Assembly: GCA_024734495.1 (NCBI GenBank) | Contig: JALMQS010000073.1 | Coordinates: forward strand, 1,494,379 to 1,558,378 | Length of the DNA: 64,000 nucleotides | Source: Forficula auricularia | Lineage: Eukaryota > Arthropoda > Insecta > Dermaptera > Forficulidae | Reading direction: 5' to 3' | Shown here: positions 54,701-63,921 of the stretch, piece by piece | Layout of the letters: every line of letters starts with the position of its first letter | Position numbering within the stretch: the stretch's first letter is position 1 | Notes under the pieces: generated by a model | The model's input: the letters and a program-made list of their open reading frames with translations, nothing else | The model's database searches: none | What the model was told of the DNA's origin: nothing | Made by a program: the position numbers and the translations under genes

Positions 54701-57700
54701 TCACAGAAATTCAGTCTTTTTTCAACATCATTTAAGTGAGAAATACTACGAAGACATAAATAAGTCCATGCAATATCCAGGTTTAAAAGTGCGAAATTAT
54801 CCACTTTTTCAAGAATTGTTGATTGACATACACTGGAAAAAAAATATAAATAGATTATTTTTTACAATACTCTAATTAGAGCTTATTTATTGATTTTGTT
54901 ACGGGAGAATGGTGTAGGTTCTTGGGGAAACATATTAAATAAAGTAAAGAAAATTTTATAGAAACTTTTTAAAATTTAACATACTAGGTAGGTTTCACAT
55001 AAGTAAAATATCAGATGCTTGTTTAGCACGACTTTATATATATTTCGGGGTATAAGCCCAGAAGATGTGCTTAGGTATATCTCGAAATATATAAGTATAT
55101 CAGGGTATAAGCCCATCTTCAGGTCACAAAGGACACTGAAGAAATTAAAATAAAGCTTTTGTCTTGTAAAAATCGTCATTTGGAGAGAATTATCCAATTA
55201 AAAAATTAAAAATAATAAACTTTTAAAGTTTATAATTAGATTATAGAAAATTTAGGTTTAATTAGGCTCAAAATAGGTTTTTAATAATTTCAATAGGCTG
55301 AAATTTGCTAGGTTTCAAAACACTATAACAATGGGTTTTCAAATGATTTTGTTTTCTTTAAAGAATTCTACGGGCTAATTGAATTTTGATTTTAATCTTT
55401 AAAATATATTTTTAAAGAAATTTCAAAAGCTAATTAATTCCTTTCAGTTAGTTTAGTTAGTATAGTTTCAATAATCCTTTATAACTAACTTTGAAAATAA
55501 ATAAAATGAAAATGAATGAATGAGCTCAAATACAAAAGCCAAAAGGCTTAGTTCTTTTGAAATAGCTGAGTGTCTTAAATACAATAGAAAAAAGATGAGG
55601 TGAGATTCCCAAGGGTATTTTTTAAGAAAAATGATTTTTAAATAACATATTTTATTTAAAATTAAATATTTTTCATCTATACATATAATCAAAATCTTGG
55701 CTGAAACTTTTTTAGTTATTTCTACCCTTTTAAGGATGGTTTTCAGAATTTTTTTCAAATTTTTTCATCAAACCCAAAAGAAGTTAGGAATTTTTGAAAA
55801 AAAATAGCTTTTTTTAAATAACCATAACTTTTTCAAAAATTTAGTTATCATGACGATTTTTTTTAAATTTTTGGTTTTAAATGTACTTTAAAAAATAGAT
55901 AGTTTTTTTAAATCTTTGTTGCAGTATTAAATTCTTCTTCAACGATAATGTGGTTAGAGCTATTGAGAATGAATGACACTCAAAAATCTGACAAAGAGGG
56001 CCGACAACACATGTTTAGTTTGCTTGTTTAGTTCTTTTATTGTTTGGCAAGCTATGTTGGCTAACGTGAATTTTTTTTTAGTTTTTCCTGAATTTTCCAA
56101 TTTTCCGGGCAACTTTTCCAATTTTTTTTACGTATTAACCTGAATTGGTCTATTAGGAACATTTAAAAAAAATAGCCAAATCGGTCCAGGCATTTGAGAG
56201 ATCTACGCTTACAAAGAAACAGAAATTCATTTTTATTATATAGATTAACCAGAAAATTGGTTGGGTAGTTTATAAACGAGCCAAAGGTTTGGCTATTTTG
56301 TGTTAGTAGAAATTAAGGTTTTCATATTAGCCAGGCTGCATTGGATAGTTTATAAACTAACCCGCTATTTTAGTTTTCTTAATAATTTCATGTAAATTAG
56401 CCAAGACTCTTGCTTAGTGTGGAAACTAGCTTCTATTTTGGAAATTGCGTTTTCTATCACAATAGCCAATGGCTTGGTTAGTTTATAAACTATCGAAATT
56501 TCCATATTACACGTAACATATATACATATATTAATATTATTAGTGGATGGATTTTTACGTTATTCGCCTTGGACAAAAAAAAACAAAAAAAAAACGGCAA
56601 TTTAGGCCAATGTTTCCGCTTTGAACATCATCAATTTTAGATAGATTTACTTTCAACTATAGTTTTTAATTTTACATCTAAAAATAAAAATGACCAAGAC
56701 CCGCCACTGTAGATATTTCAACAAAAATAATTTGAAATTGAATTATTCATACAAAAAATACTAATCAAAAGAATTGATTTATATTATTTTATTAGTAAAA
56801 TATATATAATTTTTTAAATTAGATTATTATAAAATAAACAAACCTGAATTCCTTATCCGCTTCGAGGAAAAATACCAGAGCTAGCGAATAATCATTTTTT
56901 TTAAGAGCTGCTCTACCTTTTTCATGCAGTGTCATTGCTACGGCTAAAGCTTTTTGTTCATGTTGAGGTAAATATATGGGCTTTCCATTTTGATCAGCTA
57001 TCTAAAATAGAATATCAATATTAAAATATTTTTTAAGTTATTTTTTAATTTATCTTAGTGTAAAATGTGACTTTTCAAATCTCAATTTAATATATAGTTT
57101 AAAAATGAAGTAAAGGTATCGAAGAATGGCTTACCTATTTTCTATGATAAAAAAATAAACTAATAGATATATCGACATGGTTTTTTTTAAGTTAGTAATT
57201 CTCGGTGAATTAATGAAAAGAAATAGCCCAATGATCAAAATTAAATATTCTAAATATGTTTTTCAAATAAACTAACGAGAGATATCGACACCTTTTGTAT
57301 TCCTAAAGAGAAATCTTCTGCTTGATGCAAATAAACATAAATAATATATACCGGGTGAGTTTTTTTATCTTGAGACAGTCTTATAACTCAAAAACAGTGC
57401 ATTATATGAAAAAAGTTTCAAATGAAAGTTTATTGATATTGAGGGGAAATTAAACTACGCTATTGCTTGTTGACGTAGAACAAGCTTTCAAGGGTATTTC
57501 GAGGTCAAGTTCTGTTTCTTAAATGGAAACCTATATTAATCTATACGTCTACTTACTCTGAACAACTTTTATTAGATCTATTTTTTTATACGACATCAAA
57601 TAAACAAAATACATGAATCAATTAGATCTCAAAAAATCTTAATAATTATTTTTAAAAATTATTTAACTTTATTATCAAATAATAATGATTAAATAAATAA

Positions 57701-60700
57701 TTATTAAAATGAAAATTCACAACAATGAATATAAGTGTTTATAATGATCTTAAAACTTTGTTATACTCAGATTTAAGGGATTATTTTCTACTTAATAGAA
57801 CTACTTAAAATTTTTGAGTTTAAAAAAGTTTATTTCTCCTGTCAATCCAGTATATAGTTATATTGTATTACTATAATAAAAATGGAGTATTTTTTTTGAA
57901 ATGGTCTTAATTTATTGTGAATATGGAAGAAGTGTTATGGGGCTGCCATTTAAATGGATACCGAGCGTTTTCCTGATAGGAATACACCCTCACAAGCTTC
58001 ATTTTATCGTGTTGTAAATATGTTAAAAAAATAAGGAAATTGTAACTGGAATACATCCAGAAGACTTGCGATACACTCTGGAAGGTCACAGAACATAGTC
58101 GCCAAATTATTAAATTATTTATTTAATAATTAATTATTTGATCATTATTATTTGATAATTAAGTTGAATGATTGTTAAAACTAATTATTATTTGGATTTT
58201 TTTGAGATCTAATTGATTTAATATTTTTTTTATTTGATGCCGTATAAAAAATAGTTCATATTAAAAGTTGTTCAGTTTTTTCTGTAGATTAAGTAGACGT
58301 ATAGATAATATAGGTTTCCATTTAAAAAGAGAAGTTGACCTTGAAATACCCTTGAAAGCTTGTTCTAGGTCGATAAAAAATAGTGTAGTTTAGTTTCCCC
58401 CGTGATATAAATAAACTTTTATTTTAAACTTTTTTCATATACTTAACGAACTGTTTTTGAGTTATAAGACTGGCTCAAGATAAAAACTCACCCGGTATAT
58501 ATAAGAAAAAGAAGAGGAGCCAGAACATTACCATAAATCACCCCGTGACATCACCCTATCAGACAGAGCATTACCCACTTTCAAAATTTGAGTTCTATCC
58601 CTAAGAAAACACCGAATAAATTTAATTAACTTACTTCAATAGAATGATTACGAACTCCATGTAATTTTCCAGCAAAAAATGCTGCACCTGCTTTGGTTTC
58701 TTCAAGCATTTTCTGTCTTAAACCAGCTTCATTTTCTTTGGTATAGTCTCCTATTAATAAAGCCATGATCATTTTGCCATTTTTCAATCCACATGTATGC
58801 AATTCATTATTTTTCATTTCATTTAAAACTTTTCCATTTCCAATTAGTTTAATGCTAAAAAAAATATATATATATATAAAATAGAAGAAAAAAATATTAT
58901 TAATAGGATTTACATTTATGTGATACAAACCTTTCAGGTTCAACATTTAAATGTTGTGCAACTTGATTCAAAAGATCAATTACTTGTGAATCAAGTTTAA
59001 TCTTTATTTGGAATGAAGTAGCTTTTTTATCAGAATTAACAAATCTGACTTTGAATGTAGCTATACCAGTTTCATTAAATTGCTTATTTTCTTTGATTCG
59101 GTTAAGTGAATTCGATTGCAAATCTGAAATGACTTCATAACAAATTGTATTTTCAATATTTAATTCTTTAGTCAATTTGTTGGATAATTCCTGAAAAAAA
59201 AAAATAATAATATTTAAAAATAAATAAATATATTCCCCCGTTTTCTGTTTTATCTATTAAAATCCCAATGCTAAAGATGAAGGTAAATAAAAGAAATTGA
59301 CACGTTCTGAGCCCATCCACATACTATACACTTCTGGATGAGTTTTATACAAGGGTCTAGATTTTCATTTTTCAATGTTCTTTACCTCATACTATAAATA
59401 TGTATATATATAATTTATTAGTTTGAGACTATAGTTTCGAAGGCTTGAAATATCAACAGTCTTTTTAATTGAAGGAGACAATAAAAGAGTGTGTCTTCTG
59501 CTGGAATTATAAATTTTATTTATTTATTTATAACGAGACACACTCTTTTATTGTCTCCTTCAATATATAAAAATTCTGCTACTCTCGGCAAAAACTTTCA
59601 ATTTAAGTCTTTTTAATTATAAATTTTATTTGTCATGGGGTCAGTATCGTATGTATATTAAAAATATGTTGTTGTTTAGCTAACAAGACTGCTATGTAAA
59701 CACTTTTTTAGTTAACACGTGTTTAGCTAGCAAGCCTGCTATGTAAACAGATTTTCAATATCCATGCGATAAGTACTGACCCCATGAGAAATAATATTTA
59801 TAATTAAAAAGACTGGTGATGAAGGCCAAGCCTTTGAAACTATAGTCCTAGACAAATAAATTATATATATACAATATATAAAAAAATACAAATCTTTTAT
59901 AAAAAAACAATCCAAAACAGGTTTATTCAAAGTCAAACATTTCGGGAGAATTTCTCCATCTTTCAATGAAATTTTTTTTTCAAAAAATGAAAATAAAAAG
60001 TTTCTTTCTCTAGAATTTAGAAAATTTATAAAAACAATTTTATCACATTAGAATTTTATTTAAAAAAAAAACTATGAAAAAGAATTCAGATGTTAAAATT
60101 AACCAACACTAATGTAATATTTAATATTCTTTATATGAATTACAAGATTAAAATGAATGTAATGTTTGTTTTTCAGAGGATGAGGAACAAAATAAGTGTT
60201 TATTTACGACTTATCAATTGCAACGTTTCGCTACTTTATTGCAGCTTCTTCAGGCTCTTGATAAATAAAGCTCTAAACACTTTGTCAATTTTTTAAGCTC
60301 TGCCATCATTACACATATAGACACTCGAATACATTTCTATTTCACCATCAATAACTCAAAAACACCAATATCAACAAATATACAATTATAACTTTTACAA
60401 TTTCACTGGTAAAATTTAAAACATTTCAAAAATCGTCAACATATTATAAAACTATTTACAATATACAACTATATACAAAAATCGGTCAAAATATCTTAAA
60501 AATTTATATACAAGCTACGGAAATTTTTTTCCACCATTTTTATAAATTAATTAATAAAAAAGGGAAAAAAAATTTCCGTCGGTTGTATATAAATTTTTAA
60601 GATATTTTGACCGATTTTTGTATATATGTTGTATATTGTAAATAGTTTTATAATATGTTGACGATTTTTGAAATGTTTTAAATTTTACCAGTGAAATTGT

Positions 60701-61159
60701 AAAAGTTATAATTGTATATTTGTTGATATTGGTGTTTTTGAGTTATTGATGGTGAAATAGAAATGTATTCGAGTGTCTATATGTGTAATGATGGCAGAGC
60801 TTAAAAAATTGACAAAGTGTTTAGAGCTTTATTTATCAAGAGCCTGAAGAAGCTGCAATAAAGTAGCGAAACGTTGCAATTGATAAGTTGTAAATAAACA
60901 CTTATTTTGTTCCTCATCCTCTGAAAAACAAAAATTACATTAATAAGTTATGGAACTGAATCCAAATGATGACATATTAAAATGAATATTTTTGAATACC
61001 TATCAGTGTAAATAAATAAATATAAATATCACTTACTTGTAATTCTTTGTTGTTTGGTCCAGTCTCATTGTTATAATATGGAGACAACCATAATTTAATT
61101 TGCTGTCTATTTAAAAGTTCTCTTATTTGTGAAATTTGAATTTCTTTAATGTATTCCAT
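48617..61159 (-). CDS. NUB1: NUB1 (NEDD8 ultimate buster 1), nine coding exons
   Basis: Adaptor that binds NEDD8 (and FAT10 in vertebrates) and directs conjugates to the proteasome. Exons: 61159-61037, 59190-58931, 58854-58635, 57001-56844, 54832-54636, 51662-51161, 51049-50997, 50923-50861, 48771-48617; all introns are GT-AG and phases agree, giving 576 codons plus stop, near the usual length of about 600. Residues 86-165 form a ubiquitin-like domain (FKVRFVNSDKK ... LIGNGKVLNE ... GLKNGKMIMALLIG). Residues 202-365 are helical, with EKGRAALKKNDYSLAL. UBA1 spans about 366-400 (LAELGYRMADARLAL) and UBA2 about 415-450 (LIQMGFNTKQINKAL). The tail is acidic. Exon joins are inferred from sequence; there is no transcript evidence. 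Confidence 0.9.
49162..50203. mobile_element. CCGACTTC element in NUB1 intron 8
   Basis: Inner palindrome (49195-49580) plus the right outer arm ending GAAGTCGG with TTAA at 50204-50207. The left outer arm is missing. An inserted block at 49640-49920 (TTGCATGCATCTCGTAAGAG, AGAAATTCTCTCGAAACG) matches 2060-2620, so both copies share a further insertion. Confidence 0.7.
50575..50815 (+). mobile_element. Retrotransposon 3' end in NUB1 intron 8
   Basis: T-rich sequence ending in TAAAGGGGCTAGATGGCCCT, ACAGATACAATGTTTTT and an AATAAATAAATAAA tail. This is the form of a LINE 3' UTR with a GGGGCTAGATGGCCC hairpin. Opposite in orientation to NUB1. Family not identified. Confidence 0.55.
50861..50923 (-). 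CDS. NUB1: NUB1 coding exon 8
   Basis: 63 nt; acceptor CCAATAAAG, donor GTATAT. Encodes TSSLNDASFNATKELIKKKS. Here the upstream AG keeps the frame and the downstream CCAG would not, the reverse of exon 7. Confidence 0.7.
50997..51049 (-). CDS. NUB1: NUB1 coding exon 7
   Basis: 53 nt; acceptor GGTACTTTCAG, donor GTATGT. Encodes NTEHMLNAAKDLLNNLP. Using the alternative upstream AG would give a stop, so this acceptor is favoured. Related in sequence to exon 8 and to the end of exon 6. Confidence 0.75.
51161..51662 (-). CDS. NUB1: NUB1 coding exon 6 (two UBA domains)
   Basis: Acceptor TTCTATCTAG, donor GTATGT. The longest exon; encodes KEAALFCRLHLLQAIINFHL, UBA1, the basic linker SRKKAEKLSLAKKEDEKRK, UBA2 and a Ser-rich stretch, ending MKIAEDFIEKFT. 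Confidence 0.9.
51712..52568. mobile_element. pogo/mariner-like element in NUB1 intron 5
   Basis: Ends CAGTGAAACCTGGATTAGTG and the reverse (...CCTTGACCAATTTCACTG), flanked by TA at 51710-51711 and 52569-52570. An internal inverted repeat (51780-52100) pairs CATTGAAAGATCAATTTTTT with its complement. Interior text includes further 'ATCCAGGT' copies. No complete transposase. Confidence 0.7.
52571..53600. other. Intron 5 DNA without recognised element
   Basis: AT-rich with repeated short 'CATTCCCTCACC' phrases (52753, 53128, 53279). No gene on either strand that I can support. Confidence 0.4.
53621..53654 (+). other. Helitron-type 3' end
   Basis: GCAAGAGCCCGCCAAAGGTG, then GGCATCGCAG and CTGG followed by T. 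The GCCCGCC/GGTGGGC hairpin and spacing match Helitron 3' ends; CTGG fits the CTRR rule. The remainder of the element is not recognisable upstream. Confidence 0.6.
53660..54635. other. Intron 5 DNA without recognised element
   Basis: A 74-codon minus-strand frame (54286-54510) is not recognised. No inverted structure found. Confidence 0.35.
54636..54832 (-). CDS. NUB1: NUB1 coding exon 5
   Basis: Acceptor TTTTTTTCCAG, donor GTAATT. Encodes CQSTILEKVDNFALLNLDIA, WTYLCLRSISHLNDVEKRLN and FCEQNFKKSYGENLERL. Confidence 0.9.
54900..55154 (-). mobile_element. Penelope-like fragment related to family C
   Basis: Minus strand has ATGTTTCCCC, four bases, ACCTACACCA (54933-54910), TGTGAAACCTACCTAGTATG and two hammerhead-like pieces: CTGAAGATGGGCTTATACCC and CTTATACCCCGAAATATA. 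A local duplication has separated the two halves of the ribozyme core, so it is broken. Confidence 0.6.
55155..56245 (-). mobile_element. Helitron-like element in NUB1 intron 4 (5' part)
   Basis: Minus strand starts A|TCTATATAATAAAAATG at 56244 and continues through TTTGTAAGCGTAGATCTCTC and TTGGAAAAGTTGCCCGGAAA. It matches 4185-4450 and 5520-6050 of the 4.2-kb copy, and has the uninterrupted site where that copy carries the TTAA-flanked insertion. The 3' end is replaced by the Penelope-like fragment at 55155. Confidence 0.7.
56250..56720. other. Intron 4 DNA with internal repeats
   Basis: Contains repeated phrases such as GGTTAGTTTATAAACTA and GTTTGGCTATTTTG (56270-56500), some in inverted order. 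GACCCGCCACTG near 56697 resembles a hAT end without a partner. Confidence 0.4.
56844..57001 (-). CDS. NUB1: NUB1 coding exon 4
   Basis: Acceptor CTATTTTAG, donor GTTTGT. Encodes IADQNGKPIYLPQHEQKALA and MTLHEKGRAALKKNDYSLAL then FFLEADKEF, a TPR-like helical segment. Confidence 0.9.
57351..58495. mobile_element. Long-TIR DUF4817-type element, copy 2, in NUB1 intron 3
   Basis: Flanked by TA (57349-57350 and 58496-58497) with ends CCGGGTGAGTTTTTTTATCT and its complement. TIRs of about 365 bp match copy 1 (14421-15821). It lacks the nested 190-bp fold-back of copy 1 and so shows the empty site near 57899. Confidence 0.8.
57921..58035 (+). pseudogene. DUF4817-like HTH fragment with stops
   Basis: Plus strand encodes IWKKCYGAAI, a stop, then MDTERFPDRNTPSQASFYRV and VNMLKK followed by a stop. 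It is the same domain as at 15210-15475, with a stop in the first helix. Confidence 0.6.
58635..58854 (-). CDS. NUB1: NUB1 coding exon 3
   Basis: Acceptor TTTTTTTTAG, donor GTAAGT. Encodes the second half of the ubiquitin-like domain (IKLIGNGKVLNEMKNNE, GLKNGKMIMALLIG) and the following helix, ending HGVRNHSIE. Confidence 0.9.
58931..59190 (-). CDS. NUB1: NUB1 coding exon 2
   Basis: Acceptor TTTTTTTCAG, donor GTTTGT. Encodes ELSNKLTKELNIENTICYEV onward and the first half of the ubiquitin-like domain, ending HLNVEPE plus two bases. Confidence 0.9.
59400..59960. mobile_element. Family A fold-back fragments in NUB1 intron 1
   Basis: Two nested inverted structures: GAAGGAGACAATAAAAGAGT with its inverse (59465-59600), and GTCTTTTTAATTATAAATTT...CATGGGGTCAGT with its inverse (59610-59810). 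Decayed hammerhead cores occur at 59420-59460 (CTGTTGA) and 59803-59850 (CTGGTGA with GCCTTTGAAA). A GGGAGAATTTCTCC end motif is at 59942. Confidence 0.6.
60211..60264 (-). ncRNA. Hammerhead ribozyme motif, family F (F1)
   Basis: Minus strand, i.e. the same strand as NUB1: stem I TTATCAA/TTGATAA plus GC/GC around a 2x2 loop, CTGAAGA, stem II GCT...AGC, GAAA, CGTT (triplet GTT). Helix III palindrome ACGT. Being in sense orientation, it could be present in the NUB1 pre-mRNA. Confidence 0.8.
60832..60886 (+). ncRNA. Hammerhead ribozyme motif, family F (F2)
   Basis: Mirror copy of F1, identical in core, stem II and triplet, antisense to NUB1. Confidence 0.8.
61037..61159 (-). CDS. NUB1: NUB1 coding exon 1
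   Basis: 41 codons from ATG (61159) ending ...NNKELQ, donor GTAAGT. The start is the first ATG in frame; a good acceptor (TTTCTTTAG) lies just upstream at 61181, so a 5' UTR intron is likely. Confidence 0.85.
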
Positions 61160-61360
61160 TTTTATTACTTTTTCTTTTTTCTAAAGAAATCGATTTGGTT
61201 AAAAAATTCTAAAATAGAAAACAAATAAAATTAAATAATAAATTTAATAGTTGAATAAAAGATTTCACTGTCGATGGTAACAGAATTGTTTTTATTTTAG
61301 GTTAAAAATAAAATAAAATGAGAGTCTTCTGTTTTTTAAATAAAATAATTTTTAATTATT

Positions 61361-61408
61361 TCTAGAGACTATAGTTTCGAAGGCATTGCCTTCATCATCA
61401 GTCTATCA
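61361..61408 (-). ncRNA. Hammerhead ribozyme motif, family A (A4)
   Basis: Minus strand: stem I TAGA/TCTA, CTGATGA, stem II GAAGGC-AAT-GCCTTC, GAAA, CTATAGT, C. Core intact. Same strand as NUB1. Confidence 0.75.
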
Positions 61409-61602
61409 CAAATATTTCAAATTAGTTACAAATTAAGATTTATTGAAAAATATATAATGTCTTTTTCTTCATGTTTCCTCTTGGGAGATTATATTTATTT
61501 ATATTCAAATCTCCCAAGAGGCAACATGAAGAAAAAGACATTATATATTTTTCAAAATTTTCAATGTATAAATCTTAATTTGTAACTAATTTGAAATATT
61601 TG

Positions 61603-61634
61603 TGATAGACTGATGATGAAACTATAGTCTCTAG
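61603..61634 (+). pseudogene. Hammerhead motif with stem II deleted (A5)
   Basis: Right-arm partner of A4: GATAGACTGATGATGAAACT, then ATAGTCTCTAG. CTGATGA is followed directly by T and GAAA; the whole stem II hairpin is missing, while stem I and the palindrome are retained. Confidence 0.65.
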
Positions 61635-62069
61635 AAATAATTAAAAATTATTTTATTTGAAAAACAGAAGACTCTCTCATTTTATTTTATTTTTAACCTA
61701 AAATAAATTTAAGGAGGAAATTTGGCCACTATTAAATTAGAATTTGTTATTACCGTATTAGTTTATTAAATAGGTAGAAAGGTTGTATAAAAAGATAGAA
61801 TAACAAATGACTAATGAATTTTCACATCTGTTTTTTAGGTTGTAGCCGGTTGGTAAACTCTTTTTAATCGTTGACAAAGAGTAAATGATTGGCCATCCCA
61901 GCCATTTACACTTTGCCAACGGTTAAAATAAGTTTACCAACCGACATACAACCGGCCCTAAGTCAGTCCGCTTTGCCTAAATTATTAGTATATGCGCATG
62001 AGCAAACTATATTATTTAAGCGGACTTTTAGAAAAATTTACAAGTGTTTATTCAAATTTTAAAAATGGA

Positions 62070-62778
62070 GATATTTCTCATGAAACACGTGGGTGTTAAA
62101 TAAATCTTTTAATATTGATATATAATATAAAATTTATATATAATTGGATATTTATATAAATACCAAAAGTTCAGATAGATATATAGTATTTCTTATGTTT
62201 ATTAAAAATTTTAGAGAAAAATTTGAATATTTTACATTTTTGAGTTTTTCAAAATTTTTAAAGGCAAATAAGTGTATTTTCGAAAAATGAATTTTAATAT
62301 TATACATTTTTAAGATTTTCAAAATTTTTAAAGGCAAATAAGTACATTTTCGAAAAATTAAACTTGAATATTTTCAAAAATTTTAAAGACAGATAAGTAC
62401 ATTTACGAAAAATAAAATTTGAATATTTTACATTATTAAGATTTTCAAAACTTTTAAAGACAAATAAGTGCATTTACGAAAAATAAAATTTTAACATTTT
62501 ACATTATTGAGATTTTCAAAATTTTTATAGACAAATAAGAGCATTTTCGAAAAATAAAATTTGAATATTTTACATTTTTGAGATTTTCGAAATTTTTAAA
62601 AACAAATAAAATTTTGATAATGCAGATATTTCTCATGAAACACGTGGGTGTTAACTAAATCTTATAATATTGATATATAATATAAAATTTATATTTAATA
62701 TGATATTTATATAAATACCAAAAGTTCAGATAGATATATAGTATTTCTTATGTTTATTAAAAATTTTAGAGAAAAGTA
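62070..62778. repeat. 70-bp minisatellite between 150-bp direct repeats
   Basis: Six tandem units of about 70 bp (62222-62615), each with ATTTTCAAAATTTTTAAAG, ACAAATAAG.GCATTT and CGAAAAATAAA phrases; the third unit is about 15 bp short. They are flanked by direct repeats 62070-62221 and 62626-62778 that share TTTCTCATGAAACACGTGGG and ACCAAAAGTTCAGATAGATA. Function unknown; possibly the ends of one element. Confidence 0.8.
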
Positions 62779-62936
62779 ATTTTTCATAAATATTTTCATT
62801 TTTATTTGAATTAAAGGTAATTTGGTGACCAATTGCAAAGGAAATTATTTATATTTCAAATTTAGATATCATAAACTATCCGTGAAAAATGATAATTTTT
62901 AAAATGGATGTTGATGAAGGCAGTCCACGGTGGTTG

Positions 62937-63669
62937 TAAAAAAATAAAAATAATTTTTAAGAAAAAAATAAAAACCGACTTTAAAAAATTAAATGCAACA
63001 AATAAAATACACTAAAAGGTATAAAATAATTATTATCTTATTTAGTTACAACTAAACGACGAAATATTAACATGAAATTACTTTTTGAAGTCGGTGCCAA
63101 ACAAACTATACCTATAAGCGAGCGTACCCACCAAATGTACTAAGTAAGATCCGTCGAGTGCGATTCATAAAAGGTATATGTTTGGCACCAACTTCAAAAA
63201 GTAATTTCATGTTAATATTTCATCGTTTAGTTGTAACTAAATAAGATAATAATTATTTTATACCTTTTAGTGTATTTTATTTGTTGCATCTAATTTTTTG
63301 AAGTCGGTTTTTATTTTTTCTTAAAAATTATTTTTATTTTTCTCTTTTTAGTGATGTTATTAATAGTGATCATATCATCAGAACTTGACCAAATTAATAT
63401 GACACCATCCCTAAGACACCTCCTATCGGATAAAAAAAGAACCATCGAAATCGGTTCATAAACAAAGAGGTTAGGTCTAAACAAACCTAATAAAAAAGGT
63501 CTAATACCTATGGAAAAAAACGAAAAAAAAATGGGACCAATCGGAAGCTAGACTGGACCCAATGCAAATCAAAATCGGTTGACAATTGGCGGAGATATGA
63601 GGTAACATAGGCACAAAAAAAAAAAAAAAATTCAGTCGAATAGAGAACCTTCTCCTTTTTTGAAGTCGG
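62937..63669. mobile_element. CCGACTTC element, right part
   Basis: Inner palindrome (62975-63310) and right outer arm ending GAAGTCGG with TTAA at 63670-63673. The left outer arm is replaced by a family B fragment (GGATGTTGATGAAGGCAGTC, 62907-62940). Confidence 0.75.
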
Positions 63670-63710
63670 TTAAAAAATAAGACTATAATGGTTTTATTAT
63701 ATTACATTTA

Positions 63711-63763
63711 TTCGTTAAACCGACGTTTCGGAGATTTATTCTCTCCTTCTTCAGGGTAACGAA
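63711..63763 (-). ncRNA. Hammerhead ribozyme motif, family B (B2)
   Basis: Minus strand: TTCGTTACC/GGTTTAACGAA stem I (nine pairs with a two-base bulge), CTGAAGA, GGAGA-GAATAAA-TCTCC, GAAA, CGTC. Confidence 0.85.
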
Positions 63764-63921
63764 AAGTCAATGAAAGTATTTCAAATCATAATTACTTCCT
63801 GTCTCCTTTGACAATTCCAAAAAAACATTATAAAATTGAAGAATATATGAAAAAATTTTGTTTTTTGGCATTGTCAAAGGAGACAGGAAGTAATTATGAT
63901 TTGAACTATTTTCATTGACTT

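Larger units (their letters stand above)
60148..60943. mobile_element. Fold-back element, ribozyme family F, in NUB1 intron 1
   Basis: Near-perfect inverted arms of about 385 bp meeting near 60545 (GGAAATTTTTTTCC region). Landmarks CAGAGGATGAGGAACAAAAT, TGCCATCATTACACATATAG and AAAATCGGTCAAAATATC are mirrored. Each arm holds an intact hammerhead. Such a structure in an intron could fold into a very long RNA hairpin. Confidence 0.85.
61321..61695. mobile_element. Fold-back element, ribozyme family A, copy 4
   Basis: Inverted arms centred near 61497: ATGAGAGTCTTCTGTTTTTT, TTAGTTACAAATTAAGATTT and TGTCTTTTTCTTCATG recur in reverse. It lies just upstream of the NUB1 start codon, within the presumed promoter or 5' UTR intron. 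Confidence 0.8.

Noticed and set aside
62200..62620. CRISPR-like spaced repeats
   Set aside because: The units are contiguous 70-bp tandem repeats with no unique spacers, and the genome is eukaryotic.
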